From Amycolatopsis regifaucium (GTDB lineage: Bacteria > Actinomycetota > Actinomycetes > Mycobacteriales > Pseudonocardiaceae), in NCBI RefSeq assembly GCF_001613935.1, contig NZ_LQCI01000003.1, positions 478,500-542,499 of the forward strand: DNA of 64,000 bases. Reading direction: 5' to 3'. Both the position numbers and the translations under genes were made by a program. Below the pieces are notes generated by a model. That model saw only the letters and a program-made list of their open reading frames with translations. It was not told the DNA's origin and ran no database searches. This document shows positions 1 through 7,963 of the stretch, piece after piece (position 1 is the first letter of the stretch; every line of letters begins with the position of its first letter).

Positions 1-477
1 AAGAACGAGGACTTCTCGTTCGTCCAGCTCTTTTCACCGGTGTTGCCGGTGCTCGGCGTCGCGGTTTCGTGGTCCAAGGGCCTCGATCCCGCCTACGAAA
101 TCGTCACTTCCTCGCCGAGGGGTGGCCTCTACCTGGTGCTGCGCCGCACGACGGCGGTCCTCGCCGTCGTCCTGCCGACCCAGGCCCTCACGGGCTGGCT
201 CAGCGGTGCCGGCTTCGGGCTCGGCCTCCTGCCGAGCCTGGCCTTCACCACCGGGACGCTCGCGCTCGGCGGGCTGATCGGGGTGACACGGGCGGCGTAC
301 GTCCTCGCCGGGATCTGGGTGGCGGTGATCCTGGCTCCCGCGGTGGTTTCGGAAGGGCAGGTCGCCGCACTCGAACCCCGGCTTCTTCCGGCGTGGGGCG
401 CGGTCTTCGCGCTGACCGCGGCCGTGGTGGCGTTCCGGCGGAACGCCTTCGGTGTGCTCACCGGAACCGAACGATGA
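1..477 (+). CDS. Integral membrane protein, 5' end outside window
   Basis: The frame is open from base 1, so this is the C-terminal part (about 158 residues) of a longer protein. It has several hydrophobic stretches (roughly residues 40-60, 70-90, 95-115 and 125-145 of the visible part), so it is a polytopic membrane protein. It ends at TGA 475-477, 14 bases before the start of an ABC ATPase gene, and probably belongs to the same operon. It may be an ABC-associated membrane subunit or the membrane part of an anti-sigma-like protein. No diagnostic motif is visible in this fragment, so no function is assigned. Confidence 0.7.
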   Translation, partial: KNEDFSFVQLFSPVLPVLGVAVSWSKGLDPAYEIVTSSPRGGLYLVLRRTTAVLAVVLPTQALTGWLSGAGFGLGLLPSLAFTTGTLALGGLIGVTRAAYVLAGIWVAVILAPAVVSEGQVAALEPRLLPAWGAVFALTAAVVAFRRNAFGVLTGTER

Positions 478-491
478 ACGAAGGAGAGAAC

Positions 492-1298
492 ATGATGCGT
501 GCTGTCGGGGCCGCGGAGGTCGCGCCGACGACCTACGCGTGGCAGATCAAGGCGGAGGGGCTGAAGGTCCGGGTCGGCAAGCGCAAGTTCGCCGTGAACG
601 GCCTCGACCTGGAACTGGGGACGGGGGTGCACGGTCTGCTCGGCCCGAACGGGGCCGGGAAGACCACGCTGATCCGGGCGCTGGCGACGGTACTCCGGCC
701 GGCGGAGGGAGGGCTGGCGCTGCTCGGTGCTTCTGTCGGGGGACTCACCGATCAGCGCCGCCTGCGCCGCCGGATCGGTTATCTGCCGCAGAATTTCGGT
801 TTCTACAAGCGGTTCACCGTCCGCGAGTTCGTCGAGTACATCGCTTGGCTCAAGGAGATGGCACGAGAGGACATCCCGGGCGCGGTGCAGCGGTCGATCG
901 AACGGGTCGGTCTCGCCGATCGCGCCGACGACAAGATGAAGACGTTGTCGGGCGGGATGGTACGGCGGGTCGGGATCGCGCAGGCGATCGTGAACGATCC
1001 GGATATCCTCCTGCTGGACGAGCCGACCGCCGGGCTCGACCCGGCGCAGCGCGTGCGGTTCCGGGAGCTCATGCAGGAACTGGGGCGCGACGCCTGCGTC
1101 GTCGTCTCGACGCATCTCGTCGAGGACGTCGCGACAGCCTGCACCGACGTCGTCCTGTTCGAAGACGGGAAGCTCGTTTTCCAGGGGACTCCGGACGAGC
1201 TGGCCGCGGCCGGGAGCGAGGAGTACGTCGGCGACAGCCCGATCGAGCGCGGCTATTCGGCGTTGCTGGGGCACGAGCCGGGGAAGGGGAACTGGTGA
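492..1298 (+). CDS. ABC transporter ATP-binding protein
   Basis: A 268-residue ABC ATPase of the exporter (CcmA-like) type. Walker A GPNGAGKT lies at about residues 51-58, the Q-loop (LPQNFG) near 98, the signature LSGGM near 152, and Walker B LLLDEP with a D-loop GLDP near 173-183. The H-loop is in VVSTHLVED. The start at ATG 492 is chosen because AAGGAG at 481-486 sits five bases upstream; an in-frame ATG at 474 overlaps the previous stop but has no ribosome binding site. The stop overlaps the GTG of the membrane subunit, so the two are translationally coupled. The substrate is unknown. Confidence 0.93.
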   Translation: MMRAVGAAEVAPTTYAWQIKAEGLKVRVGKRKFAVNGLDLELGTGVHGLLGPNGAGKTTLIRALATVLRPAEGGLALLGASVGGLTDQRRLRRRIGYLPQNFGFYKRFTVREFVEYIAWLKEMAREDIPGAVQRSIERVGLADRADDKMKTLSGGMVRRVGIAQAIVNDPDILLLDEPTAGLDPAQRVRFRELMQELGRDACVVVSTHLVEDVATACTDVVLFEDGKLVFQGTPDELAAAGSEEYVGDSPIERGYSALLGHEPGKGNW

Positions 1299-2671
1299 AC
1301 ACGCGTGTGTTGCGGACCGAACTCCGCCGTTCCATCGCCCCTTGGGCGACGCTCGCGATCCTCGTGGTCGCGTTCGGCTTCCTGGTTTCGTTCTCCGGGC
1401 CGTGGTCGAAGGGACCGCTCGCCTGGGACGAGCACTGGACGCTGGCCGCGGAGTGGAGCCGGTTCCTGCTGGTGTTCCTGTGGCCGATCGCGATCGGCGC
1501 CGGCGTCATCCAGGGGATGCGCGACAGCCGGTCCGGCATGGTCGAACTCCTGACCACGACGCCGCGTCCAGGATGGCACCGGGCGGCGAAACTCGCCGCC
1601 GCCTTGGGTGGGCTGCTGGTGCTGGGCTATCTGCTGATCTTCGCCGTCGGCGCCGTACAAGTGCTCTTCAGTGGCGCGTTCTTCACCTTCGGCTGGCTGC
1701 CGATCGTGGGGGTCGGGGTACTCGCGATGCTCGCCGGCGCCTGGATCGGACTGGGAATCGGCCGGTTGCTGCCGCATCCGCTGACCGCGCCCGCGGTGGC
1801 CGTCGCCGCTTTGGTGGTCGTGATCGTGTTCCAGGTCGTCCCGTCGGCGGGCAGTGCGTTCGAAGGGGCCCTGCCGCTCCGGCTCGTGCTGCTTTCTCCC
1901 GCGATGGACGTCTTCAAGGATCCGTTTCTGACCACCTCGGGCCGGATGAATCTCGGACAGGCGGTCTGGCTCACCGGACTGGCGGTGACCGGCTTCCTGT
2001 TCCTGGCGACGCGCTCGAAACGAACGAAGGCGCTCGCCGTCGTGCCCGCGCTGGTGGCGGCCGCGATTGCGATTCCCGTTCTGCCGGGGACCACGGCCGA
2101 AGCCAAAGTCGTCGATCCCCTGGCGACGGCGAAGGTCTGCGATGGCCCGGTCTGCGTCACCCGCATGCACGAGGCCGAACTCGCCCGTATCGCGGGCCCC
2201 GGCAAGGAAGCGTTGCGGCTACTGAGCACACTGCCGGACGCGCCGGTCAAGATCGTTCAGCTGGACCGGCGGCTGGAGCCCGACGAGGTTCCGCCGCGTG
2301 CCGCCGACACGATCTACGCCGACCTGATGGATTGGCCGCTGCGCGTGGCCATCGAGCCGAGAGACGTGACACGCGTGCTGGTCGGCGGAGCCGGGACCCC
2401 CTCCTGCTATTCCTCTCGCGGTTACGACAAGTCCTTTTTGGACGAAATCGTCGCACGGACGATCGCGGCGAGCTGGTTGCTCGGTGAGTGGAAACTGGTC
2501 AACGGGGAAAGTGCCTGGTTGAGCGAGCAGTCCGAGGGAGAGGTCGCCGGGAAGTGGGAGGCCTTCCGTGCCCTGCCACCCGACGTCCAGCGCGCCCGGA
2601 TCATCGCGCAGCGACAGGCGGGGCTGACCTGCCAGGGCAAGCAGCTCGACATCCTCCTCGGCGGCGCTTGA
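1295..2671 (+). CDS. ABC transporter membrane protein
   Basis: 458 residues starting at GTG 1295, overlapping the ATPase stop (GTGA). The N-terminal half has about six membrane segments (residues 15-35, 55-80, 100-130, 135-160, 170-190, 220-240). The C-terminal half after about residue 260 is hydrophilic with several cysteines (VCDGPVC) and looks like a large domain probably exposed outside the membrane. This is not a standard ABC2 permease but fits the membrane partners encoded next to CcmA-like ATPases. The next gene starts inside its stop codon (TGATG), which points to one transcript. Function beyond transport is not recognisable. Confidence 0.8.
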   Translation: MNTRVLRTELRRSIAPWATLAILVVAFGFLVSFSGPWSKGPLAWDEHWTLAAEWSRFLLVFLWPIAIGAGVIQGMRDSRSGMVELLTTTPRPGWHRAAKLAAALGGLLVLGYLLIFAVGAVQVLFSGAFFTFGWLPIVGVGVLAMLAGAWIGLGIGRLLPHPLTAPAVAVAALVVVIVFQVVPSAGSAFEGALPLRLVLLSPAMDVFKDPFLTTSGRMNLGQAVWLTGLAVTGFLFLATRSKRTKALAVVPALVAAAIAIPVLPGTTAEAKVVDPLATAKVCDGPVCVTRMHEAELARIAGPGKEALRLLSTLPDAPVKIVQLDRRLEPDEVPPRAADTIYADLMDWPLRVAIEPRDVTRVLVGGAGTPSCYSSRGYDKSFLDEIVARTIAASWLLGEWKLVNGESAWLSEQSEGEVAGKWEAFRALPPDVQRARIIAQRQAGLTCQGKQLDILLGGA

Positions 2672-3234
2672 TGAGGTGGGCGGTGCTGTACGCCCGTTCG
2701 CGCGCCGTGCCCGCCTCCCTCGCGGCACTGGTGGTGAGCATGGCGGTGCTGTGGTCACTGGCGAGGGATTCCTGGTCCCTGACCCCGGTTTCGCTGGCGC
2801 TCACGGTGGCGGTCGCGGTACCCGCCATCGGCCTGAGCGGACAGGACGCCGACCTCGACCGGACCGCCGCGATCCGCTGGCGGCCGCGGCGAGGACTGCA
2901 TCTCCTGCTGATCGGCGGCCTCGCCTTCGGCGCCGCGCTCCTGCCGCGGCTGTGGGAGACGGAGCGGGTGCCGGTGGAGATCATCGCGCGGAACGCGGGC
3001 GGGTTGCTCGGCCTCGTCGGGATCGCCGCGATGCTGTTCGGCGGGGCCTACGGGTGGACGTTGCCGCTGCTCGCGTTCGCGGTCGCGTTCTTCACCCCGC
3101 CGGGGACCGACACCGGGACGCTGGTGGCGACCTGGCTCCTGCAACCCGCCGACGTGGCCGCGGCCACGTGGACCGCGGTGGTGCTCGCCGTCGCCGGATT
3201 CGGGACCTACGCGGTCTTCGGTGGCCGTCGCTGA
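2671..3234 (+). CDS. Hypothetical membrane protein of the ABC operon
   Basis: 187 residues with about five predicted membrane segments (residues 11-30, 38-56, 76-95, 107-128, 132-150 and a final one near 165-183). The ATG overlaps the previous TGA by one base (TGATG), so it is coupled to the upstream ABC membrane gene and is probably a second membrane subunit of the same transporter. No recognised family motif. Confidence 0.8.
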   Translation: MRWAVLYARSRAVPASLAALVVSMAVLWSLARDSWSLTPVSLALTVAVAVPAIGLSGQDADLDRTAAIRWRPRRGLHLLLIGGLAFGAALLPRLWETERVPVEIIARNAGGLLGLVGIAAMLFGGAYGWTLPLLAFAVAFFTPPGTDTGTLVATWLLQPADVAAATWTAVVLAVAGFGTYAVFGGRR

Positions 3235-3254
3235 CCGCGCCACGGTCCCGTCGA

Positions 3255-3569
3255 TCACGCCGGATAGGGACTTTTCATCGTGCCGAAATAGGCCTCGGGT
3301 GCTCCGTCGATGTGCTCGGGCAGTTCGGCCATGAAGGCGCGCAGCAGCGGAGTCGCGTTGTGCCGGTCGAGGTCCTCCTGCGAACGCCAAACCTCGTAAA
3401 GAAAGAACCGGCCGTCTTCCTGTTCGTGGAGGTGGTACTGAAGGCTGCCTTCGTGCCCTCGCGACGGTTCGACGAGGTCCATCAGGAGCTTCCTGAGTTC
3501 GTCGGCGTGTCCGGGCTTGGGGGTCAGGAAGCCGTAGAGGGAAACCGGCGCGGTCGAAATAGTCGTCAT
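3255..3569 (-). CDS. Antibiotic biosynthesis monooxygenase (ABM) domain protein
   Basis: A 104-residue single-domain protein with the ABM/quinol-monooxygenase pattern: early VSLYGFLTPKPGHADEL, then PSRGHEGSLQYHLHEQEDG and FFLYEVWRSQEDLDRH. Family members act as small cofactor-free monooxygenases or dimeric ferredoxin-like proteins on quinols and polyketides. ATG 3569 is preferred to the ATG at 3608 because a MerR-type promoter ends seven bases upstream of it and the extra 13 residues are not family-like. It is transcribed away from the MerR gene that starts at 3634, which very likely controls it. The substrate is not predictable. Confidence 0.88.
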   Translation of the reverse strand: MTTISTAPVSLYGFLTPKPGHADELRKLLMDLVEPSRGHEGSLQYHLHEQEDGRFFLYEVWRSQEDLDRHNATPLLRAFMAELPEHIDGAPEAYFGTMKSPYPA

Positions 3570-3576
3570 GCGATCG

Positions 3577-3608
3577 ACGTTAGGAGCTGACACCAGTGTG
3601 AGATTCAA
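3577..3608 (-). promoter_or_regulatory. MerR-type promoter/operator for the ABM gene
   Basis: Read on the minus strand: -35 TTGAAT (3603-3608), a 20-base spacer and -10 TAACGT (3577-3582). The spacer contains the dyad TCACACTGGTGTCA. Overlong spacers of 19-20 bases with an internal dyad are the hallmark of MerR-activated promoters. The predicted start point falls at or next to the ATG at 3569, so the mRNA would be leaderless. Promoter assignment is from sequence pattern only. Confidence 0.6.
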
Positions 3609-3633
3609 GGCGCGGTCCTGTGAGGTGGGTCAT

Positions 3634-3981
3634 ATGAAGATCGGGGAGTTGTCCCGCGAAACAGGCGTGGCCGTACGTCTTCTCCGCTACTACGAGGCTC
3701 AGGGGCTGCTCACCTCCCGTCGCAGCGAAGGCGGGCACCGCCTTTACGACGCCGCGGCCCCCGCCACCGTCGCCCGCATCCGCACCCTGCTCGCCGCCGG
3801 ACTCCCCACCAAGGTCATCCACGAACTCATGCCCTGTTTCGTCGGTGACGGCACCGAACTCCAGGCCTGCGTTCTCGACCACCTCAGAACCCAGTACGCC
3901 GAGCTGGATTCCCGGATCGCCGACCTCACCCGAGCCCGCGCCGCTCTGGGAGGCATCCTCGAAACCTCCGTTCGCGCCTGA
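3634..3981 (+). CDS. MerR family transcriptional regulator
   Basis: 115 residues. The N-terminal winged helix is classical: MKIGELSRETGVAVRLLRYY followed by an arginine-rich wing, then a dimerisation helix. The C-terminus is short, with two cysteines (PCF and QAC) about 16 residues apart near 70-90. ATG 3634 is chosen because MKIGELS is the canonical start and GAGGTGGG lies just upstream. It is divergent from the ABM monooxygenase with a MerR-type promoter between them, so it probably activates that gene. The inducer is unknown. Confidence 0.92.
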   Translation: MKIGELSRETGVAVRLLRYYEAQGLLTSRRSEGGHRLYDAAAPATVARIRTLLAAGLPTKVIHELMPCFVGDGTELQACVLDHLRTQYAELDSRIADLTRARAALGGILETSVRA

Positions 3982-4007
3982 ACCGGCTTCACGTGACAGC
4001 GTCTCCG

Positions 4008-4418
4008 TCACACGTTCCGGTTGTGCGGAACGAGATCGAGCGGGTCGTGGTCCGGGTCGTCGACGCCGAGGCTGATGATCCGCGAGGGATGGATCCGGAT
4101 CACCGCGCCGTCGAGGTGGCCGTCCGGGGTGCGGGCGCCGGTCAGCGCCTCGGCGCGGCCGCGGATTTCGAGGCACCGGATCCTCGGCGGGTCCTGCGAA
4201 GGCATGTCGTCCACCACGAACGCGGCTTGCCCGTTGGCGGCCACGTTCCGGAACTTCTTGCTCTTCGCCAGTTCGTAGCCGGTGATGTCGATCGTGCGGG
4301 TTTCGGGGTTGTAGACGTAGCCGACCGGGCTGACCTGCAGGGTGCCGTTCGGCTGCGCCGTCGCGAGCCGCCCCAGTCCCTGGCCGGCGAGGTAGTCGAG
4401 TTCCGCTTCACTGAACAT
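4008..4418 (-). CDS. PPOX-class F420-dependent oxidoreductase
   Basis: 136 residues with the split-barrel flavin/deazaflavin-binding fold of the PPOX (pyridoxamine phosphate oxidase-like) family: LGRLATAQPNGTLQVSPVGY near residues 15-35, ELAKSKKFRNVAANGQAAFV near 65-85, and IHPSRIISLG near 115. Actinobacterial members bind F420 and reduce or oxidise small molecules. The gene starts 34 bases after efeB in the same direction and may be read from the efeUOB transcript. The substrate is unknown. Confidence 0.88.
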   Translation of the reverse strand: MFSEAELDYLAGQGLGRLATAQPNGTLQVSPVGYVYNPETRTIDITGYELAKSKKFRNVAANGQAAFVVDDMPSQDPPRIRCLEIRGRAEALTGARTPDGHLDGAVIRIHPSRIISLGVDDPDHDPLDLVPHNRNV

Positions 4419-4452
4419 GGCGTTCAGTGTGCGACCTCCACTTTACTGGAGG

Positions 4453-5718
4453 TCAAGAGAACAGGCCTTCGCCCCAGAAACCACCTTCGCGCACGCCTGG
4501 AGGAACGGCGAAATGGGCGGATCCGGTGTGCTGCAGATACTCCATCATCGCGTCCTTCGACGACAACGCCTGCTGCATCGGCACGAACTGCTTGCGCGTA
4601 TCCCGGTTGAACGCGAGGAAGAACAAGCCCGCTTCGAGGTGTCCGACACCGTCGGACCCGTCGACGAAGTTGTAACCGCGGCGCAGGATCCGCGCCCCGT
4701 TCAGGTTCTCGTGCGAGGCCAGCCGGACGTGCGAGTCCGCCGGGATCAGCTTCTCGCCGCCGGCGCCGCCCACGTGGAAATCGGGCTCGTCGAACTCGGC
4801 GGCCTGGCCGAGCGGGGCACCGACGCCCTTCGACCGGCCGACGATGCCTTCCTGGCCCTGCAACGATTCCCGATCCCAGGTTTCGATGTGCATCCGGATC
4901 CGGCGGGCCACCAGGAACGTCCCGCCCGCCATCCACGGCTGTCCGTCTTCGGCCGCCGCCCACACCTGGTCGCGCAGGACGTCGGTCTCCTCGGCCTTGA
5001 TGTTGCGCGTCCCGTCCTTGAACCCGAACAGGTTCCGCGGCGTGGATTGCGCCCGCGACGTCGACGAGCTGCGGCCGAACCCGAGCTGTGACCAGCGCAC
5101 CGCGGTGACGCCGAAGCCCAGTCGCACCAGATTCCGGATCGCGTGCACCGCGACCTGCGGATCGTCCGCGCACGCCTGGACGCAGATGTCCCCGCCGCCA
5201 CGCGCGGGGTCTAGTTTGTCCTGCGGGAACAGGGGGAGGTCGATCAGCGCGGCCGGACGTTTGGCCGCCAGGCCGAACCGGTCGTCGAACAGCGAGGGGC
5301 CGAAACCGATGGTCAGCGTCAGCGAAGACGCCGCCAGATCGAGCGCCTCGCCGGTGTCGCTCGGCGGGGCGGCGGGGGCGCCACCGACGGCGCCGCCCGT
5401 TCCGACCTCCTGGCCCGCGGTCATCCGCCGGGCGGCGTCCGTCCACGTCCGCAGCAGTTTGACCAGCTTTTCGCGGTCCTTCGTCGTCACGTCCAGCGCG
5501 ACGAAGTGCAGGTTTTCCTGCACCGGCGTGACGATCCCGGCCTGATGCTCGCCGTGGAACTCGACGACGTTCTGCGCCGCCTGCGCCGGGTTGTCGCCGC
5601 CGAGGAGCCTGTCGGCGCCGTATGCGGCCGCCGCGCCGGTCCCGACGAGAGCGGCACCCGCTCCCGCCATGCCGAACAGCTTCCGGCGGGAGACGCGGGT
5701 GTGCTCCGCCTCGCTCAT
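4453..5718 (-). CDS. efeB: Dyp-type peroxidase EfeB (deferrochelatase)
   Basis: 421 residues. The N-terminus has a twin-arginine signal (SRRKLFG followed by an Ala-rich hydrophobic stretch, residues 10-35), so it is exported folded with heme. The Dyp GxxDG motif is present (FGFKDGTRN, near residue 230), and a heme-ligand histidine is expected in the C-terminal half. EfeB proteins use peroxide to oxidise Fe(II) or extract iron from heme for the EfeU permease. The ATG overlaps the efeO TGA (ATGA), giving tight coupling. Length and gene order match complete EfeUOB systems. Confidence 0.95.
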   Translation of the reverse strand: MSEAEHTRVSRRKLFGMAGAGAALVGTGAAAAYGADRLLGGDNPAQAAQNVVEFHGEHQAGIVTPVQENLHFVALDVTTKDREKLVKLLRTWTDAARRMTAGQEVGTGGAVGGAPAAPPSDTGEALDLAASSLTLTIGFGPSLFDDRFGLAAKRPAALIDLPLFPQDKLDPARGGGDICVQACADDPQVAVHAIRNLVRLGFGVTAVRWSQLGFGRSSSTSRAQSTPRNLFGFKDGTRNIKAEETDVLRDQVWAAAEDGQPWMAGGTFLVARRIRMHIETWDRESLQGQEGIVGRSKGVGAPLGQAAEFDEPDFHVGGAGGEKLIPADSHVRLASHENLNGARILRRGYNFVDGSDGVGHLEAGLFFLAFNRDTRKQFVPMQQALSSKDAMMEYLQHTGSAHFAVPPGVREGGFWGEGLFS

Positions 5719-6845
5719 TGCGCCGCGACCTCCGCCACCTTGCTCAGCGGTTCGCTCAGCGCGTCGACCGCCGACGCGAATTCCTTGATCTGGTCCTGGC
5801 TCAGCGCCGTGTACAGCTTGAAGCCGTCACCTTCGCGCTGCTTGTCCAGCAGCACCTGCACGTTGCCGAACTCCTTGTCCAAAGTAGACACCAGTGCCGG
5901 GTCCTTCGCTTGCAGCAGCGGGCGCAGCGAGTTGATCGCGGCCTTCGAGCCGTCGAGGTTGCCCTGGAAGTCCGAGAGGTCGGTGTGCGAGAACGCCTCC
6001 TCCTCGCCGGTGATCTTGCCGGTGGCGATCTCGTCGAGCAGTTCCTTGGCGCCGTTGGCCAGGTCGAGCGCGTTCAATTCGAGCGCCGCCGACTTGGTGA
6101 CCAGTTCCTTGACGTCGGCGAGCAACTGGTCGGCGATCTGGGCGGTGTCCGGCTGGAGCCCGGTCACCCAAAGGTCCTTCTCCAGGCGGTGGAACCCGGT
6201 GAACTTCTGGCCCGGTTCGAGGTCGGCCTCACGCGCGTCGATCTTCGGGTCCAGGTCACCGAACTTCTCGGCCACCGGTTCGACCCGTTCGAAGTAGACA
6301 CGGGTGCGGGCGTACGCGGCCTTCGCCTCGTCGACCTTGCCCGCCTTCACGACGGCGACGAACTTGGTGGTCTCCTCCTCGAGCGCCTTCGTGTTGTTCG
6401 CGACGTACTCCGCGTAGCTCTTGACCGCCTGCGCCTTCTGCGAGTTCGGGTCGGCCTGCTTCGCGGCGCCGCCGGTGACGGTGAACTCGCCCCGGATGCC
6501 GCCGCCGGTCATGCCCGGCTTGCACGCGGTCTGGTACTTGCCGGCCTCGGCGACCTCGACGATGAGCCGCCGGTTCAGCCCCGGCGCGATGTTCTCGACC
6601 TCGCCCATGATCCGGTCGCCCTCGGCGTAGAGGTAGAACTCGGTGACCTTGCTGCCCTTGTTCGTGATCTCGAAGGTCACCGGGCCCGCGTTCGCGGTGG
6701 TGGCCGAGACGGCGCACGCGGTGTCCGAGGCTTCGACCTTGATCGGCCCGCCCGCGGCGGCGGGCTTCTCCTCGCCGCCGCCACAGGCGGTGAGCACCAA
6801 GGCACCGACGCCGGCGAAGGCGGCGAGAGGGAATCGACGAGACAC
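5715..6845 (-). CDS. efeO: EfeO iron-uptake lipoprotein (cupredoxin-like plus M75 domain)
   Basis: 376 residues. The signal peptide ends in a lipobox (LVLTAC), so it is an anchored extracytoplasmic lipoprotein. Residues about 40-125 form the cupredoxin-like EfeO N-domain. The rest is the helical M75 imelysin-type domain with the HxxE metal motif in GFHRLEKDLW (near 230). It binds iron and hands it to EfeU. GTG 6845 is chosen because AAGGAG lies five bases upstream; another GTG at 6851 overlaps the efeU stop but has no usable ribosome binding site. Confidence 0.95.
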   Translation of the reverse strand: MSRRFPLAAFAGVGALVLTACGGGEEKPAAAGGPIKVEASDTACAVSATTANAGPVTFEITNKGSKVTEFYLYAEGDRIMGEVENIAPGLNRRLIVEVAEAGKYQTACKPGMTGGGIRGEFTVTGGAAKQADPNSQKAQAVKSYAEYVANNTKALEEETTKFVAVVKAGKVDEAKAAYARTRVYFERVEPVAEKFGDLDPKIDAREADLEPGQKFTGFHRLEKDLWVTGLQPDTAQIADQLLADVKELVTKSAALELNALDLANGAKELLDEIATGKITGEEEAFSHTDLSDFQGNLDGSKAAINSLRPLLQAKDPALVSTLDKEFGNVQVLLDKQREGDGFKLYTALSQDQIKEFASAVDALSEPLSKVAEVAAQ

Positions 6846-6847
6846 GG

Positions 6848-7690
6848 TCACTCCTTGACTGCGGCCGCGGCGGGAGCCGCCACGACCTTCTTCTTGGGCC
6901 TGAGGAACAAAGGCAGCACGATGGCCACGTACGCGAGCCACGCGACGGCCTGGAGCACCGTCGTCTGCTGCGAATAGTTGAAGATCCCCTTGAGCAGCGC
7001 GCCGTACCAGCTCGTCTCCGGCAGTACGGCCGACGCGTCGAACGCGAGCACGGTCAAACCGGGCAGGAAGGCGGCTTCCTGCAGGTCGTGCAGGCCGTAG
7101 CCGAGCACGCCCGCCGCGACGAACACCAGCAGGACACCGGTGACGGTGAAGAACCTGCCGAGGTCGAACCGGACGGCGCCGCGGTAGATCAGGTACGCCA
7201 GCACGATCGCGACGAGGATGCCGCTGGTGAAGCCGATCAACGGCTCGGTCGTCCCGCCCTGCGCGGTCTGCACCGTCGAGTAAAAGAACACCGCCGTCTC
7301 CAGGCCTTCCCGGCCGACGGCGAAGAAGGACAGGACGAGGACGGCGAGCGGGCCGACGTCGAGCGCTTCGTCCAGTTTCCCCCGCAGTTCGGCGGCGATC
7401 GTCCTCGATGCCTTGCGCATCCAGAAGATCATCGCCGTCACGAAGCCGACCGCGACGATCGACAGGGTGCCGCCGAGCAGTTCCTGCTGTTCGAAGGACA
7501 GCTGCGCGGTGGAGTAGGTGAGGATCGCGCCGATCCCGACCGACAGCAGGACCGCCACGCCGACACCGAGCCACACCCAGCGAAGCGCGTGCCGCCGTTC
7601 GGTCTTGACCAGGAACGCGACGAGGATGCTGACGACGAGGGCGGCCTCCAGACCTTCGCGCAGGCCGATGAGCGCACTCGCGAACCACAC
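6848..7690 (-). CDS. efeU: EfeU high-affinity iron permease (FTR1 family)
   Basis: 280 residues, the normal EfeU length, with about seven membrane segments. Both iron-binding REGLE motifs of the Ftr1 family are present: GLREGLEAAL at residues 7-16 and GREGLETAV near residue 140. It moves iron across the inner membrane. GTG 7690 is chosen because the first REGLE motif must be close to the N-terminus and GGGAG lies six bases upstream; an open frame continues upstream but lacks family similarity and crosses the iron box. It is first gene of efeUOB. Confidence 0.95.
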   Translation of the reverse strand: MWFASALIGLREGLEAALVVSILVAFLVKTERRHALRWVWLGVGVAVLLSVGIGAILTYSTAQLSFEQQELLGGTLSIVAVGFVTAMIFWMRKASRTIAAELRGKLDEALDVGPLAVLVLSFFAVGREGLETAVFFYSTVQTAQGGTTEPLIGFTSGILVAIVLAYLIYRGAVRFDLGRFFTVTGVLLVFVAAGVLGYGLHDLQEAAFLPGLTVLAFDASAVLPETSWYGALLKGIFNYSQQTTVLQAVAWLAYVAIVLPLFLRPKKKVVAAPAAAAVKE

Positions 7691-7727
7691 GTCGTTCTCC
7701 CTGGTCGTCTGACTGAACCTCCTGGTT

Positions 7728-7746
7728 TTAGGTAAGGCTTCCCTGA
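7728..7746. promoter_or_regulatory. DtxR/IdeR-type iron box upstream of efeU
   Basis: TTAGGTAAGGCTTCCCTGA matches the DtxR/IdeR consensus TTAGGTTAGCCTAACCTAA at 14 of 19 positions. It lies 38 bases upstream of the efeU GTG, where it would cover the promoter. Iron-loaded DtxR-family repressors shut off iron import genes in actinobacteria, so efeUOB is predicted to be iron-repressed. The rest of 7747-7963 shows nothing I can assign. Confidence 0.7.
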
Positions 7747-7963
7747 AAGTCCAGCGGGAGTGACGTGACCCGTAAGCGGACGAAACGCTTGAAGAGACCT
7801 TGATCGGACACGGCTGTCGCAAGCATCCCCAGGTCAGGGTGGCCGGAGCTCGGCACATAACGAATCGGCCGCCGAGGACCGATCATCGATCCGGTTTACC
7901 GACAGTTGGCTTCGTAGCCCGAACGGGGCACCGCTCGGCGGTGCGGCGAAGTAACCTGACCGC

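Noticed and set aside
129..1274. Long reverse-strand open frames opposite the ABC ATPase and similar long shadow frames elsewhere
   Set aside because: They arise from third-position GC bias opposite well-supported genes and carry no protein motifs.
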